From the NCBI GenBank assembly GCA_016744485.1, contig JADGEG010000093.1, positions 1 to 7,745 of the forward strand: a DNA stretch of 7,745 nucleotides. Reading direction: 5' to 3'. Of this stretch, positions 1 through 6,479 are shown in pieces. Position 1 is the first letter of the stretch. The number at the start of each line of letters is the position of its first letter. The position numbers and the translations under genes are program-made. This DNA is from Arcobacter sp. GTDB lineage: Bacteria; Campylobacterota; Campylobacteria; Campylobacterales; Arcobacteraceae. Below the pieces are notes generated by a model that worked only from the letters and a program-made list of their open reading frames with translations, made no database searches and was not told where the DNA came from.

Positions 1-2
1 CA

Positions 3-326
3 TGTAATGAAACGAAAGAATTAATGCCTTATCCAATAATGGCAGCACACAACTTAGCTAAAAAATTGACACTAATAAGAAAAGATGGAAAACTTGATGT
101 GTCTTTACAAAAAATTGCTATGCAAGATAATCAAATCAACGATAATAAAATTTTAAATCAATTAAAGAAAAACAACGGTTTACTTTATTTTACGTATAAA
201 AGTGATGCACTTGATATTAAAAATACTTTTGGGATGAGTAAAAAAATGTATAAAGCTACACTTACTAAATTAATTAATTCGAAAAAGATTGTATTAGAAA
301 AAGATTGTATTAAAATAAATTCTTAG
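3..326 (+). CDS. C-terminal part of a CvfB/YitL-like S1 RNA-binding protein (5' end off the window)
   Basis: The frame is open to the left edge, so the ATG at 24 is probably internal and the gene starts outside the window. The last ~85 residues look like the end of CvfB-family proteins. There is an S1-type strand 'LIRKDGKLDVSLQ' (positions ~75-113), a short linker, then a small winged-helix-like end containing 'ILNQLKKNNGLLYFTYKS' and 'FGMSKKMYKATLTKLI', finishing 'IVLEKDCIKINS'. In this family, tandem S1 domains bind RNA and the C-terminal winged helix helps; members affect RNA turnover and virulence-gene expression in some Firmicutes. The first ~20 codons visible (3-60) do not match the expected end of the preceding S1 strand well, so either the protein is divergent there or the edge is imperfect. 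The stop at 324-326 faces the mqnE stop 2 nt away. Family recognition is from motif memory only. Confidence 0.6.
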   Translation, partial: CNETKELMPYPIMAAHNLAKKLTLIRKDGKLDVSLQKIAMQDNQINDNKILNQLKKNNGLLYFTYKSDALDIKNTFGMSKKMYKATLTKLINSKKIVLEKDCIKINS

Positions 327-336
327 TTTTACCAAG
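322..336. terminator. Possible weak bidirectional terminator hairpin between convergent genes
   Basis: Positions 322-336 form a 6-bp stem with a 3-nt loop. It spans the stop codons of both convergent genes and has a run of five T on the + strand directly after (337-341). In the minus-strand RNA the stem is C-U-U-G-G-U / A-C-U-A-A-G with one G-U pair; in the plus-strand RNA that position is an A-C mismatch. The short, AT-rich stem makes this tentative. Confidence 0.3.
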
Positions 337-1390
337 TTTTTACTTCATTATAAATAGAATCTCTTTCAACTGCTTTAAATCCTGAGTTTTTAATTAAAGC
401 AACCAAGGTGCCTAAATTCATACCATTAGAACTATTTGCTCCTGCTGCACTTTGAATTGATTCTTTTTCAATAGTACCATCTAAATCGTTTGCACCAAAT
501 TCTTGAGCTAATAATGCTAATTTAATAGTAGATGTTACCCAATATGCTTTTATATTATTAATATTGTCAAGTAAAATTCTTGAAATTGCTATAGTTTTTA
601 AAATTTCTTGTCCTGTTAAAAAATCTTTGACTTTTAAAAAATTATTATCTTTTTGATAAACAAGTGGTATAAAAGCATTAAATCCCCCTGTAATATCTTG
701 TAAATCTCTTATTCTTAAAATATGATCAATTCTATGGTTTTTATTTTCAATATGTCCAAAAAGCATAGTAACTGTACTTTGTTTTCCTTTTTCATGCCAA
801 AGTTTATGTATGTCTAACCATTGTTTACTAGTAACTTTTCCTCCACAAATTCTTTTTCGCACCTTTTCATCAAAAATTTCAGCTCCACCTCCTGGAATTG
901 AGTCAACACCATTTTCAATCATTTTATCAAGTAGCACATCATATGATAGTTTATATTCTTGTGCTAAAAAATGTATCTCAGCAGCTGTTAAAGCTTTAAT
1001 ATGAATATCTGGGTATTTGTCTTTTATTTGTTTAAATATATCTAAATACCAATTTAATCCAGTATCAGGGTTATGAGCAGATACTATATGCACCTCTTTA
1101 ATGCCTTTTTGTACAGATTTATCAACAATATCAAGAATTTCTTTATGTTTTAAAGTATAAGGGTTTGGGTTTTTCCTACTTGAGGAATATGCACAAAATA
1201 AACAAACATCTTTACATATATTTGTAGGATTAATATGTCTATTTATATTAAAATATGTTTTATTTTGATGTTTATTATGTCTAATTTTATTTGCATAATA
1301 TGCGAGAGTAAATATATCTAAATCATATAATTTAATTGCTTCCTCATAGTTTAATCTTTCATTATTGTCTAACTTATTAATTAAATTCAT
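329..1390 (-). CDS. mqnE: Aminofutalosine synthase MqnE (radical SAM, menaquinone futalosine pathway)
   Basis: A 353-residue radical SAM enzyme. It joins S-adenosylmethionine-derived adenosyl to 3-[(1-carboxyvinyl)oxy]benzoate, giving 6-amino-6-deoxyfutalosine in the futalosine route to menaquinone in the cytoplasm. The 4Fe-4S cysteines are C59, C63 and C66 (C-x3-C-x2-C in 'CKDVCLFC'), followed by 'SSSRKNPNPY'. 'HIVSAHNP' (101-108), 'KALTAAEI' (132-139), 'PGGGAEIF' (166-173), 'TMLFGHIE' and 'GANDLDGTIEKESI' near the C-terminus are MqnE-type. The 'SAHNP' and 'SRKNPNPY' blocks argue for MqnE rather than its paralogue MqnC (cyclic dehypoxanthine futalosine synthase). The length is normal and no key residue is missing. 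The ATG has AGGAT 6 nt upstream. It is the last gene of the bioF operon, 31 nt after the small TM gene, and converges on the CvfB-like gene. Confidence 0.93.
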   Translation of the reverse strand: MNLINKLDNNERLNYEEAIKLYDLDIFTLAYYANKIRHNKHQNKTYFNINRHINPTNICKDVCLFCAYSSSRKNPNPYTLKHKEILDIVDKSVQKGIKEVHIVSAHNPDTGLNWYLDIFKQIKDKYPDIHIKALTAAEIHFLAQEYKLSYDVLLDKMIENGVDSIPGGGAEIFDEKVRKRICGGKVTSKQWLDIHKLWHEKGKQSTVTMLFGHIENKNHRIDHILRIRDLQDITGGFNAFIPLVYQKDNNFLKVKDFLTGQEILKTIAISRILLDNINNIKAYWVTSTIKLALLAQEFGANDLDGTIEKESIQSAAGANSSNGMNLGTLVALIKNSGFKAVERDSIYNEVKTW

Positions 1391-1421
1391 TTGTTATCCT
1401 GTATTGTTTTATATTATTTTA

Positions 1422-1742
1422 TCATGTGCAATCTATATTTTGTTCATATTTTTTTGAATTATTTTTATATACAAAACCTATACAGTTTTTTTGTAGTTTT
1501 TTATTAAAAAATAAAATTTTAAAAGAAACACTTCTTTTTCTTGTATCTTTATTTTCAAGATGTGTTTTATTAATAACTTGAACATTTTTTATACTTTTAT
1601 ACCCTAAATCATATAATATCTGAGTAACTTTTGCCTGTCGTGTGCTATTAATGACATAATAAACAAAAAAACCTGAAATGATTAATATAAAAATAATAAA
1701 GATATATTTTTTAGGAATTTTTCTTTTTATAACTTCACTCAT
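1422..1742 (-). CDS. Small single-pass membrane-anchored protein of unknown function
   Basis: 106 residues, not recognised as a known family. The N-terminus is basic (K6, R7, K8, K11, K12), followed by one clear hydrophobic segment at about 13-31 and then a ~75-residue basic soluble tail. This layout suggests an uncleaved signal anchor, with the tail in the periplasm. The tail has two cysteines, C87 and C105 (the penultimate residue), which could form a disulfide if the tail is exported; that is inference. The start ATG overlaps the carbonic anhydrase stop by 4 nt (ATGA), with no clear Shine-Dalgarno, so translational coupling is likely. The gene sits between carbonic anhydrase and mqnE in the same direction. 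Coupling to a real gene and the TM pattern support it being genuine; its role is unknown. Confidence 0.75.
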   Translation of the reverse strand: MSEVIKRKIPKKYIFIIFILIISGFFVYYVINSTRQAKVTQILYDLGYKSIKNVQVINKTHLENKDTRKRSVSFKILFFNKKLQKNCIGFVYKNNSKKYEQNIDCT

Positions 1743-2383
1743 ATGATGTATTCATTAAGATCTTTAAATGTATCATCACTTGTATCGTAAAAACTCATAC
1801 TTCCTGTTTCTATCTCATAATACCAAGCATGTATTTTAATAGCTTTTATTTCTAATCGTTGCTTTATATCAGGATAGGTTAATAAGTTTTTCATTTGTGC
1901 AATAACAGAATACTTTTCTGTTATTTTATACATTTCTTCTTTTGTTGTAAAATTATTTTCTTTTAATGTCTGCTCTTTTGCTTTTAGTCCTAAACTTAAC
2001 CATGTTTTTATATGTATTAAAGACTCATTATTAGGTATATCTTTATATAAACTTTCACAAGCTCCACAATGAGAATGACCACAAACTATTATATGCTTTA
2101 CCTTTAAAACAGCTACGGCATAAGCAATAGCAGCGGCATTACCATGTAAAGCTTCATCGTAAATATAAGGAGGTACAAAATTTCCAACATTTCGTAAAAT
2201 AAACATATCCCCAGGTTTTGTACTTAACATCAAATCAGGAGTAACTCTTGAATCACAACAACCAATAAACAAAATCTTTGGATGCTGACCTTGTTTAACA
2301 AGATGTCCAAATTCTTTTTGAAGTTTTGGAAATTTTTGTTCTTTAAACTTAGTGTGTCCTTGTATTAATTGTGATAATTTCAT
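1739..2383 (-). CDS. Beta-class carbonic anhydrase
   Basis: 214 residues, typical for bacterial beta-carbonic anhydrases, which interconvert CO2 and bicarbonate in the cytoplasm using one Zn2+ per active site. The Zn ligands are visible as C42 in 'CCDSRV' (with the D44-R46 dyad) and H103 plus C106 in 'CGHSHCGA'. Other family blocks are 'FILRNVGNFVPP' (61-72) and 'GNAAAIAYAV' (81-90). The product is likely to supply bicarbonate to carboxylases, including biotin-dependent ones, which gives a loose metabolic link to the bioF gene just upstream. Its ATG overlaps the bioF stop by 4 nt (ATGA), and its own stop overlaps the next gene's start in the same way. A weak AAGAGA lies upstream of the start. 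It could be named can or cynT; the sequence alone does not settle which. Confidence 0.93.
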   Translation of the reverse strand: MKLSQLIQGHTKFKEQKFPKLQKEFGHLVKQGQHPKILFIGCCDSRVTPDLMLSTKPGDMFILRNVGNFVPPYIYDEALHGNAAAIAYAVAVLKVKHIIVCGHSHCGACESLYKDIPNNESLIHIKTWLSLGLKAKEQTLKENNFTTKEEMYKITEKYSVIAQMKNLLTYPDIKQRLEIKAIKIHAWYYEIETGSMSFYDTSDDTFKDLNEYII

Positions 2384-3489
2384 TTTATCTCTTTAGCTAA
2401 TAATTTTGTTAATTCTTTACAAATAGTTATTAAATCTTGCTCTTTTATATCTATTTTTGCTATTAATCGTATTATAGCACTTTTAACTGTTGGCTGTCTA
2501 ATTGCGCCTAATAAAAAACCTTTTTCTTTTAAAATATTTTGTATTTCAATAACTTTTTTGTTATTTCCTACATCAATAGGAATAATTAAACTAGATGACT
2601 TTATATTTAAGCTTACTTTTATAATATTTAAATTAGTTTGAATTCTTGACTTTAATATATTTGTATTTTTTAAAATATATTTCAAACCCTCATGTCCTAG
2701 TGCTATGTCAAATAATGATGGGGCTGTTGTATAAATAATTGCTTTTGATCTATTAAGTAAAAAATCAATAATAACTTTACTTGCTAAGATATATGCACCA
2801 TAACTTCCATATGCTTTTCCTAATGTACCCATCTTTATATGATTTTTTTGTACTTTTATTTTATAAAGATCAAAAACACCTAAAAGATTATCTCCTAATA
2901 CACCAGAAGAATGTGCTTCATCAACTACTAAAAGAGCATTTTTACTATTGGCAAAATCAAAAATTTCTATATTTGCTAAATCACCCTTCATTGAATAAAC
3001 ACCTTCAATTGCTATTATATTTCTAGTATTTTTATTAAATGTTTCAAATTTTTCTTTTAAATCATTTATATCATTGTGTTTAAATACAATTACTTGACTT
3101 TTATTTAAGACTTTTGAAGCAAAAATACCACTTGCATGATAATATTCATCTATATATAAAATATCATTTTTTCTAATTAATGCTTCAATTAAAGCAATAT
3201 TTGCTAAAAATCCACTTCCTACAACTAAGGCATCTTCAAAATTATTAACATTGCATAGTTCTTGTTCAAATTTTTTATGAATAGAAGAGTAACCATTTAC
3301 AAGCATTGATGCTTTTGATGAGTTATATTTCTCTTCTAATACTCTTTCATAGGCTTTTTTTAAAAGCTCTTTATTTGCAGAAAGACCTAAATAATCATTT
3401 GAAGCTAAGTCTATTAATTTTTCATCAAAAACTTGTCTAATTCTTAAACGATTTGATCTTTTTATAGAATTTAATTCTTTTTCATACAA
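2380..3489 (-). CDS. bioF: 8-amino-7-oxononanoate synthase (BioF-type PLP enzyme), TTG start
   Basis: 369 residues, a fold-type I PLP enzyme of the alpha-oxoamine synthase family. BioF condenses pimeloyl-thioester with L-alanine, releasing CO2, to give 8-amino-7-oxononanoate for biotin. Motifs: 'LASNDYLGL' (28-36), 'VGSGFLAN' (90-97), a ring-stacking histidine probably H118 in 'YYHASG', 'IEGVYSMKGD' (161-170), 'DEAHSSGVLG' (190-199, D190 and H193), and the Schiff-base lysine K225 in 'TLGKAYGSYGA'. The protein is slightly short and starts directly at 'MYEKELN', as small campylobacterial BioFs do. The start is TTG (3489-3487) with AAGGGG 5 nt upstream. An ATG 1 nt after it is out of frame and stops after four codons. 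It is first in the operon. Glycine C-acetyltransferase (kbl) is a related alternative, but the length and motifs favour BioF. Confidence 0.88.
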   Translation of the reverse strand: MYEKELNSIKRSNRLRIRQVFDEKLIDLASNDYLGLSANKELLKKAYERVLEEKYNSSKASMLVNGYSSIHKKFEQELCNVNNFEDALVVGSGFLANIALIEALIRKNDILYIDEYYHASGIFASKVLNKSQVIVFKHNDINDLKEKFETFNKNTRNIIAIEGVYSMKGDLANIEIFDFANSKNALLVVDEAHSSGVLGDNLLGVFDLYKIKVQKNHIKMGTLGKAYGSYGAYILASKVIIDFLLNRSKAIIYTTAPSLFDIALGHEGLKYILKNTNILKSRIQTNLNIIKVSLNIKSSSLIIPIDVGNNKKVIEIQNILKEKGFLLGAIRQPTVKSAIIRLIAKIDIKEQDLITICKELTKLLAKEIK

Positions 3490-3511
3490 AAAAACCCCTT
3501 AAAAACTTTAT

Positions 3512-3523
3512 CTTATATTTATA
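3512..3523 (-). promoter_or_regulatory. Candidate -10 region of the bioF operon promoter
   Basis: On the minus strand this stretch reads TATAAATATAAG, offering two overlapping TATAAT-like hexamers 22-34 nt upstream of the bioF TTG. Upstream is T- and A-rich sequence with no good -35, as is usual for campylobacterial sigma70 promoters. In such AT-rich DNA the exact hexamer is uncertain. Confidence 0.3.
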
Positions 3524-3584
3524 GAATATTAACAAAAATGCAATAAAATTAAAATAAAAGATAACACATTTAGAAAGTTTTTGT

Positions 3585-3590
3585 TAGAAT
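3585..3590 (+). promoter_or_regulatory. Candidate -10 (TAGAAT) for the 52-residue membrane protein gene
   Basis: TAGAAT lies 25 nt upstream of the ATG at 3616, preceded by GTT and a T-rich stretch. It would place the transcript start near 3597 and leave a leader of about 19 nt with the GGAG ribosome site at 3606-3609. There is no convincing -35. The 126-nt gap 3490-3615 thus probably holds two divergent promoters. Confidence 0.35.
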
Positions 3591-3615
3591 ATCAGTAAAG
3601 TATTTGGAGTTTACT

Positions 3616-3774
3616 ATGTTTGAAACATTTAATGATTTTATATTTATTATTATTCTTTTAATAATTCTTATTCCTGTAATGATTATTGCTTTCTTTTTTT
3701 ATAATAGAGATGGTGAAAGTAATAACAATGATGAAAATGACATTAACGGTGATGATATAGACTTTAAAATTTAA
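3616..3774 (+). CDS. Small membrane protein (52 aa), one TM segment and acidic Asn/Asp tail
   Basis: A 52-codon gene starting at an ATG with GGAG (3606-3609) 6 nt upstream and a plausible TAGAAT box before it. The protein has a short N-terminus 'MFETFND', one strongly hydrophobic segment of about 22 residues (8-29, Ile/Leu/Phe-rich), then a hydrophilic tail (30-52) with eight acidic and five Asn residues ('RDGESNNNDENDINGDDIDF'). The change from hydrophobic to acidic codons within one frame is not what random AT-rich DNA gives. One TM plus an acidic tail recalls cytochrome-oxidase assembly proteins such as CcoS, but the CcoS signature (W and 'GQFDD') is absent, so no function is assigned. It is divergent from bioF and converges on the two-TM gene, their stops sharing TTAA at 3771-3774. 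Confidence 0.65.
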   Translation: MFETFNDFIFIIILLIILIPVMIIAFFFYNRDGESNNNDENDINGDDIDFKI

Positions 3775-4265
3775 GTAGAAAGATTATCTAAAATATATTT
3801 TTCAAGATTTCTTTTTGATATTTCATGTTTCAAAGATTTTTCAAAAATTTCTTCTATTTTTAAAGAGTATTCCTCATAAGAAAAGTAAGGAAAATGAAGT
3901 TTCCAAGATTTTTTAATTAGTTTTAAAGTGATTATGTCCCTTAATTTTGATCTAAAACAATTAAATCCCATAAAAATAATAGCTGTTATAATCACAGCAC
4001 CTAATATTGATATATGTGCATCTACATAAGCCAACTTTTGATGAGTTAAAACAAAAATAGGCAATAACATAAACAAAATAAAAATAGTATATACAAAATA
4101 AGCTCTTGATAGAATCAATCTAAAACCTAACTTAGCAGCTTCAACATGCATTCCCTCATTATACTGCCTATTTGCTATTAATAAATCTCTTAATAAAATA
4201 GGTTGCTTGGAAATTACATAAATATACTCTATTACATTTTCTTTAAAAGTTTTTAATCTGAGCAA
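3771..4265 (-). CDS. Two-TM membrane protein of unknown function
   Basis: I do not recognise this protein. With the start chosen here it has 164 residues: a ~50-residue N-terminal cytoplasmic stretch with 'QPILLRDLLIANRQYNEG', two hydrophobic segments ('YTIFILFMLLPIFVL' and 'ISILGAVIITAIIFM'), and a charged C-terminal ~60 residues with a predicted helix 'YSLKIEEIFEKSLKHE'. Both termini would lie on the same side, probably in the cytoplasm. The start is TTG at 4265-4263 because AAAAGGA lies 6 nt before it. The frame stays open to another TTG at 4316 (181 residues), which has no ribosome site. A TATAAT box inside the end of ispH could drive it. It lies 68 nt after ispH in the same direction, where many relatives carry rpsA. 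The stop overlaps that of the convergent small gene. Confidence 0.7.
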   Translation of the reverse strand: MLRLKTFKENVIEYIYVISKQPILLRDLLIANRQYNEGMHVEAAKLGFRLILSRAYFVYTIFILFMLLPIFVLTHQKLAYVDAHISILGAVIITAIIFMGFNCFRSKLRDIITLKLIKKSWKLHFPYFSYEEYSLKIEEIFEKSLKHEISKRNLEKYILDNLST

Positions 4266-4332
4266 TTTTTTCCTTTTAACAAAACTGTTTACATACTTAC
4301 TTGACAAGCATAACAATTTTTAGCTTAAATAT

Positions 4333-4338
4333 ATTATA
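4333..4338 (-). promoter_or_regulatory. Candidate -10 (TATAAT) within the 3' end of ispH
   Basis: The minus strand reads GTATATAATATATTT here, with a perfect TATAAT across the ispH stop codon and a TTGTTA 15 nt further upstream. A start site near 4326 would give a leader of about 60 nt to the TTG at 4265. This would allow the two-TM gene to be transcribed separately from pheT-aroA-ispH. It is a sequence match only, in AT-rich DNA. Confidence 0.35.
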
Positions 4339-5167
4339 TACTTTCTATTAAATTAACAACATTTTGAATAATCCAATCAGGTGTTGAAGCACCTGCAGTA
4401 ATACCACAAAGTTTTTTATTTTTAAACCATGCTAAATTTACATCTTTTTCATTTTCAATTAAATATGAGGCTTTACAATTTTTTAAACAAATTCTATATA
4501 ACTGTTGAGTATTTGATGAGTTTTTACCACCTATTACTATCATAATATCTACATTATTAGATAATTCATTAGCTGCATCTTGATTTTCAAATGTTGCATC
4601 ACAGATTGTATTAAATACTCTAACTTCTCTATGTTTTAAAATTAGTTTGTTAACTATTTCTAAATATTCTTCTTTATTTTTTGTTGTTTGTGCAATACTT
4701 GCAATTTTATCAAATTTAAATTTGATATTAGCTAATTCTTCTACTTCGCTAACTACATGAACATCATTTACATCCTTTCCATAGGATTTGATACCTTTTA
4801 CCTCAGGATGAGTCTCATCTCCAAAAATAACTATAGAATAATATTCTTCAGACATTTTTTTTACAATTTGTTGTGGAGTTGTTACAAAAGGACAAGTCGC
4901 ATTAACAACTTTTGTATTTTGTAATTTTAATGTTTTTAAATCATTTTTTGGAATACCATGTGTCCTAATTATAACTGTACTTTTTGGATCTACTTCCGTA
5001 ATATCTTTGTATAACCCAACTTGATAATCATCTTTTAATCTATTGATTTCATCTAAGTTATGTATTAAAGGACCCATAGTTGAAGCACCTTTATTTATTT
5101 GGGCTATTTTAATAGCCCTTTTAACGCCAAAGCAAAATCCATATGACGATGCTAATTTAACTTGCAT
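4334..5167 (-). CDS. ispH: 4-hydroxy-3-methylbut-2-enyl diphosphate reductase (IspH/LytB)
   Basis: 277 residues, the compact bacterial length. This iron-sulfur enzyme performs the last step of the non-mevalonate (MEP) pathway, reducing HMBPP to isopentenyl and dimethylallyl diphosphate. The three conserved cluster cysteines are C12 ('GFCFGV'), C92 ('ATCPFV') and C189 ('TICDAT'). Substrate-binding residues are present: H36, H70 ('RTHG'), H120 and catalytic E122 ('GDETHPEV'), T162 ('AQTTKN'), S217 and N219 ('GGKNSSNT'), and S261 ('TAGASTPDW'). The ATG has AAGGAAA 4 nt upstream and lies 12 nt after the aroA stop, so the two genes are almost certainly cotranscribed. Nothing in the gene is damaged. 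The products feed the isoprenoid tails of menaquinone and the undecaprenyl carrier. Confidence 0.96.
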   Translation of the reverse strand: MQVKLASSYGFCFGVKRAIKIAQINKGASTMGPLIHNLDEINRLKDDYQVGLYKDITEVDPKSTVIIRTHGIPKNDLKTLKLQNTKVVNATCPFVTTPQQIVKKMSEEYYSIVIFGDETHPEVKGIKSYGKDVNDVHVVSEVEELANIKFKFDKIASIAQTTKNKEEYLEIVNKLILKHREVRVFNTICDATFENQDAANELSNNVDIMIVIGGKNSSNTQQLYRICLKNCKASYLIENEKDVNLAWFKNKKLCGITAGASTPDWIIQNVVNLIESI

Positions 5168-5179
5168 AATTTTCCTTTT

Positions 5180-6457
5180 TTATTTTAACAAATTAAGTAG
5201 ATCTGTAAAATTTGGAAACGATGTTAAAATACAAGAACTATCATGAATGTTCATATTACAAACAAGACCAGCAATTGCAAAAGACATAGCAATTCTATGA
5301 TCTCCTCTTGAATTAATACTGGCTTCTTTTAATACTCCACCTACAATATGGTAACCATCTTCAAACTCTTCACATGAAATATTACATTTTTTTAGATTTT
5401 CAATTACAACACTTATTCTATCACATTCTTTTACTCTTAACTCTTTTGCATTTTTAAGAACTGATTTTCCTTTAGCCAAACTCATAGCAATAGCTAAGGC
5501 TGGAAGCTCATCAATAAGCCAAGGTATATTATTTTGTATAGTAACTGCATTTAATTTATTATGAGATACTTTAATATCTCCAATTGGTTCATAAATATTT
5601 TCTTTTTCTATAAATTCAACATCAACACCCATTTGTTTTAAAACTTTATAAGCTCCAATTCGCGTAGGGTTTAATGTAATATTTTTAAGTACTATTTTAG
5701 CATTTGGAATAATAGCAGCAGCTAATGCAAAGAAAAAACCAGAAGAAGGATCACAAGGAACTCTCATATTTAAAGCTTTTAAAGAATGTTTTAATGGATA
5801 AATATTAATATATCCGTCTTTGTCATTTTCAAGTTTAGCACCCATGCCTTTTAACATACGTTCAGTATGATCTCTTGTTAAAAAACTTTCTTTATATTTT
5901 GAAACACCTTTTGCCCTAAGTGCTGCTAGAATCATTGCTGTTTTAATTTGAGCTGAATCAATAGGTGAAGAATAAGTAAATGATTCAAGTTCTTTAGTTC
6001 CTCTTATAAATATAGGAGCTTTATTTGCATTATCTCTTCCATCTATTTTAGCACCAATTGAATTTAAAGGTTTAGTAACACGACACATTGGTCTACTATT
6101 TAAGTATTGATCACCTGTTAATATAAATGCACCTTCAATAGATGATAAAAAACCACAGAATAATCTTATTGCCGTTCCAGAATTACCACAGTCTAAAATA
6201 TCATTAGCTTCTTTTAAAACTTTTGGTGGTGTTATTTCTACACAAGAGCCATTTATTTTTACTTTTGCACCTAATTGCTCAATAATATTTAAAGTATTTA
6301 GAGTGTCTTCTCCTGTTAAATAATTCTTAATATAAGATATCTCATTAGAAAGCAGTGAAAATATTGCGCATCTATGAGAAATAGATTTATCACTTGCTAT
6401 TGAGGTGATTTCTATATTAAAAGGTTTTTCTAATTTTTTAATTTTAAGATACTGCAT
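5180..6457 (-). CDS. aroA: 3-phosphoshikimate 1-carboxyvinyltransferase (EPSP synthase)
   Basis: 425 residues, full length. The enzyme joins phosphoenolpyruvate to shikimate-3-phosphate, the sixth step of the shikimate pathway. Visible motifs: 'SDKSISHR' (22-29; K24 and R29), 'GNSGTAIR' (91-98, the PEP-binding loop), 'NSRPMCRVTKPL' (120-131), 'SAQIKTA' (168-174), 'RDHTERML' (195-202), 'NPTR' (263-266), 'DELPALA' (D316 as catalytic base), 'KECDRI' (E344) and 'GDHRIAM' (385-391). The SAQxK, RxHTE and NxTR signatures and the GNSGTAIR loop resemble the class II EPSP synthases more than the E. coli enzyme. The ATG has AAAAGGAT upstream. It lies 22 nt after pheT and 12 nt before ispH, a gene order common in Campylobacterota. 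Confidence 0.96.
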   Translation of the reverse strand: MQYLKIKKLEKPFNIEITSIASDKSISHRCAIFSLLSNEISYIKNYLTGEDTLNTLNIIEQLGAKVKINGSCVEITPPKVLKEANDILDCGNSGTAIRLFCGFLSSIEGAFILTGDQYLNSRPMCRVTKPLNSIGAKIDGRDNANKAPIFIRGTKELESFTYSSPIDSAQIKTAMILAALRAKGVSKYKESFLTRDHTERMLKGMGAKLENDKDGYINIYPLKHSLKALNMRVPCDPSSGFFFALAAAIIPNAKIVLKNITLNPTRIGAYKVLKQMGVDVEFIEKENIYEPIGDIKVSHNKLNAVTIQNNIPWLIDELPALAIAMSLAKGKSVLKNAKELRVKECDRISVVIENLKKCNISCEEFEDGYHIVGGVLKEASINSRGDHRIAMSFAIAGLVCNMNIHDSSCILTSFPNFTDLLNLLK

Positions 6458-6479
6458 TTATATCCTTTTATTTTATTAT

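Noticed and set aside
810..1004. 64-codon ORF on the plus strand
   Set aside because: It lies wholly inside mqnE on the opposite strand, covering conserved MqnE motifs. It has no ribosome site or recognisable protein features.
2781..3026. 81-codon ORF on the plus strand
   Set aside because: Antisense shadow of the PLP-binding core of bioF. Its composition (H, L, Y, F rich) mirrors the bioF codons.
3490..3615. Riboswitch or small RNA in the bioF upstream gap
   Set aside because: The gap is short and nearly pure A/T, with no stable stem or known aptamer core. Divergent promoters explain it adequately.
5043..5246. 67-codon ORF on the plus strand
   Set aside because: Antisense to the start of ispH and the end of aroA, spanning two real genes and their spacer. 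There is no independent support.
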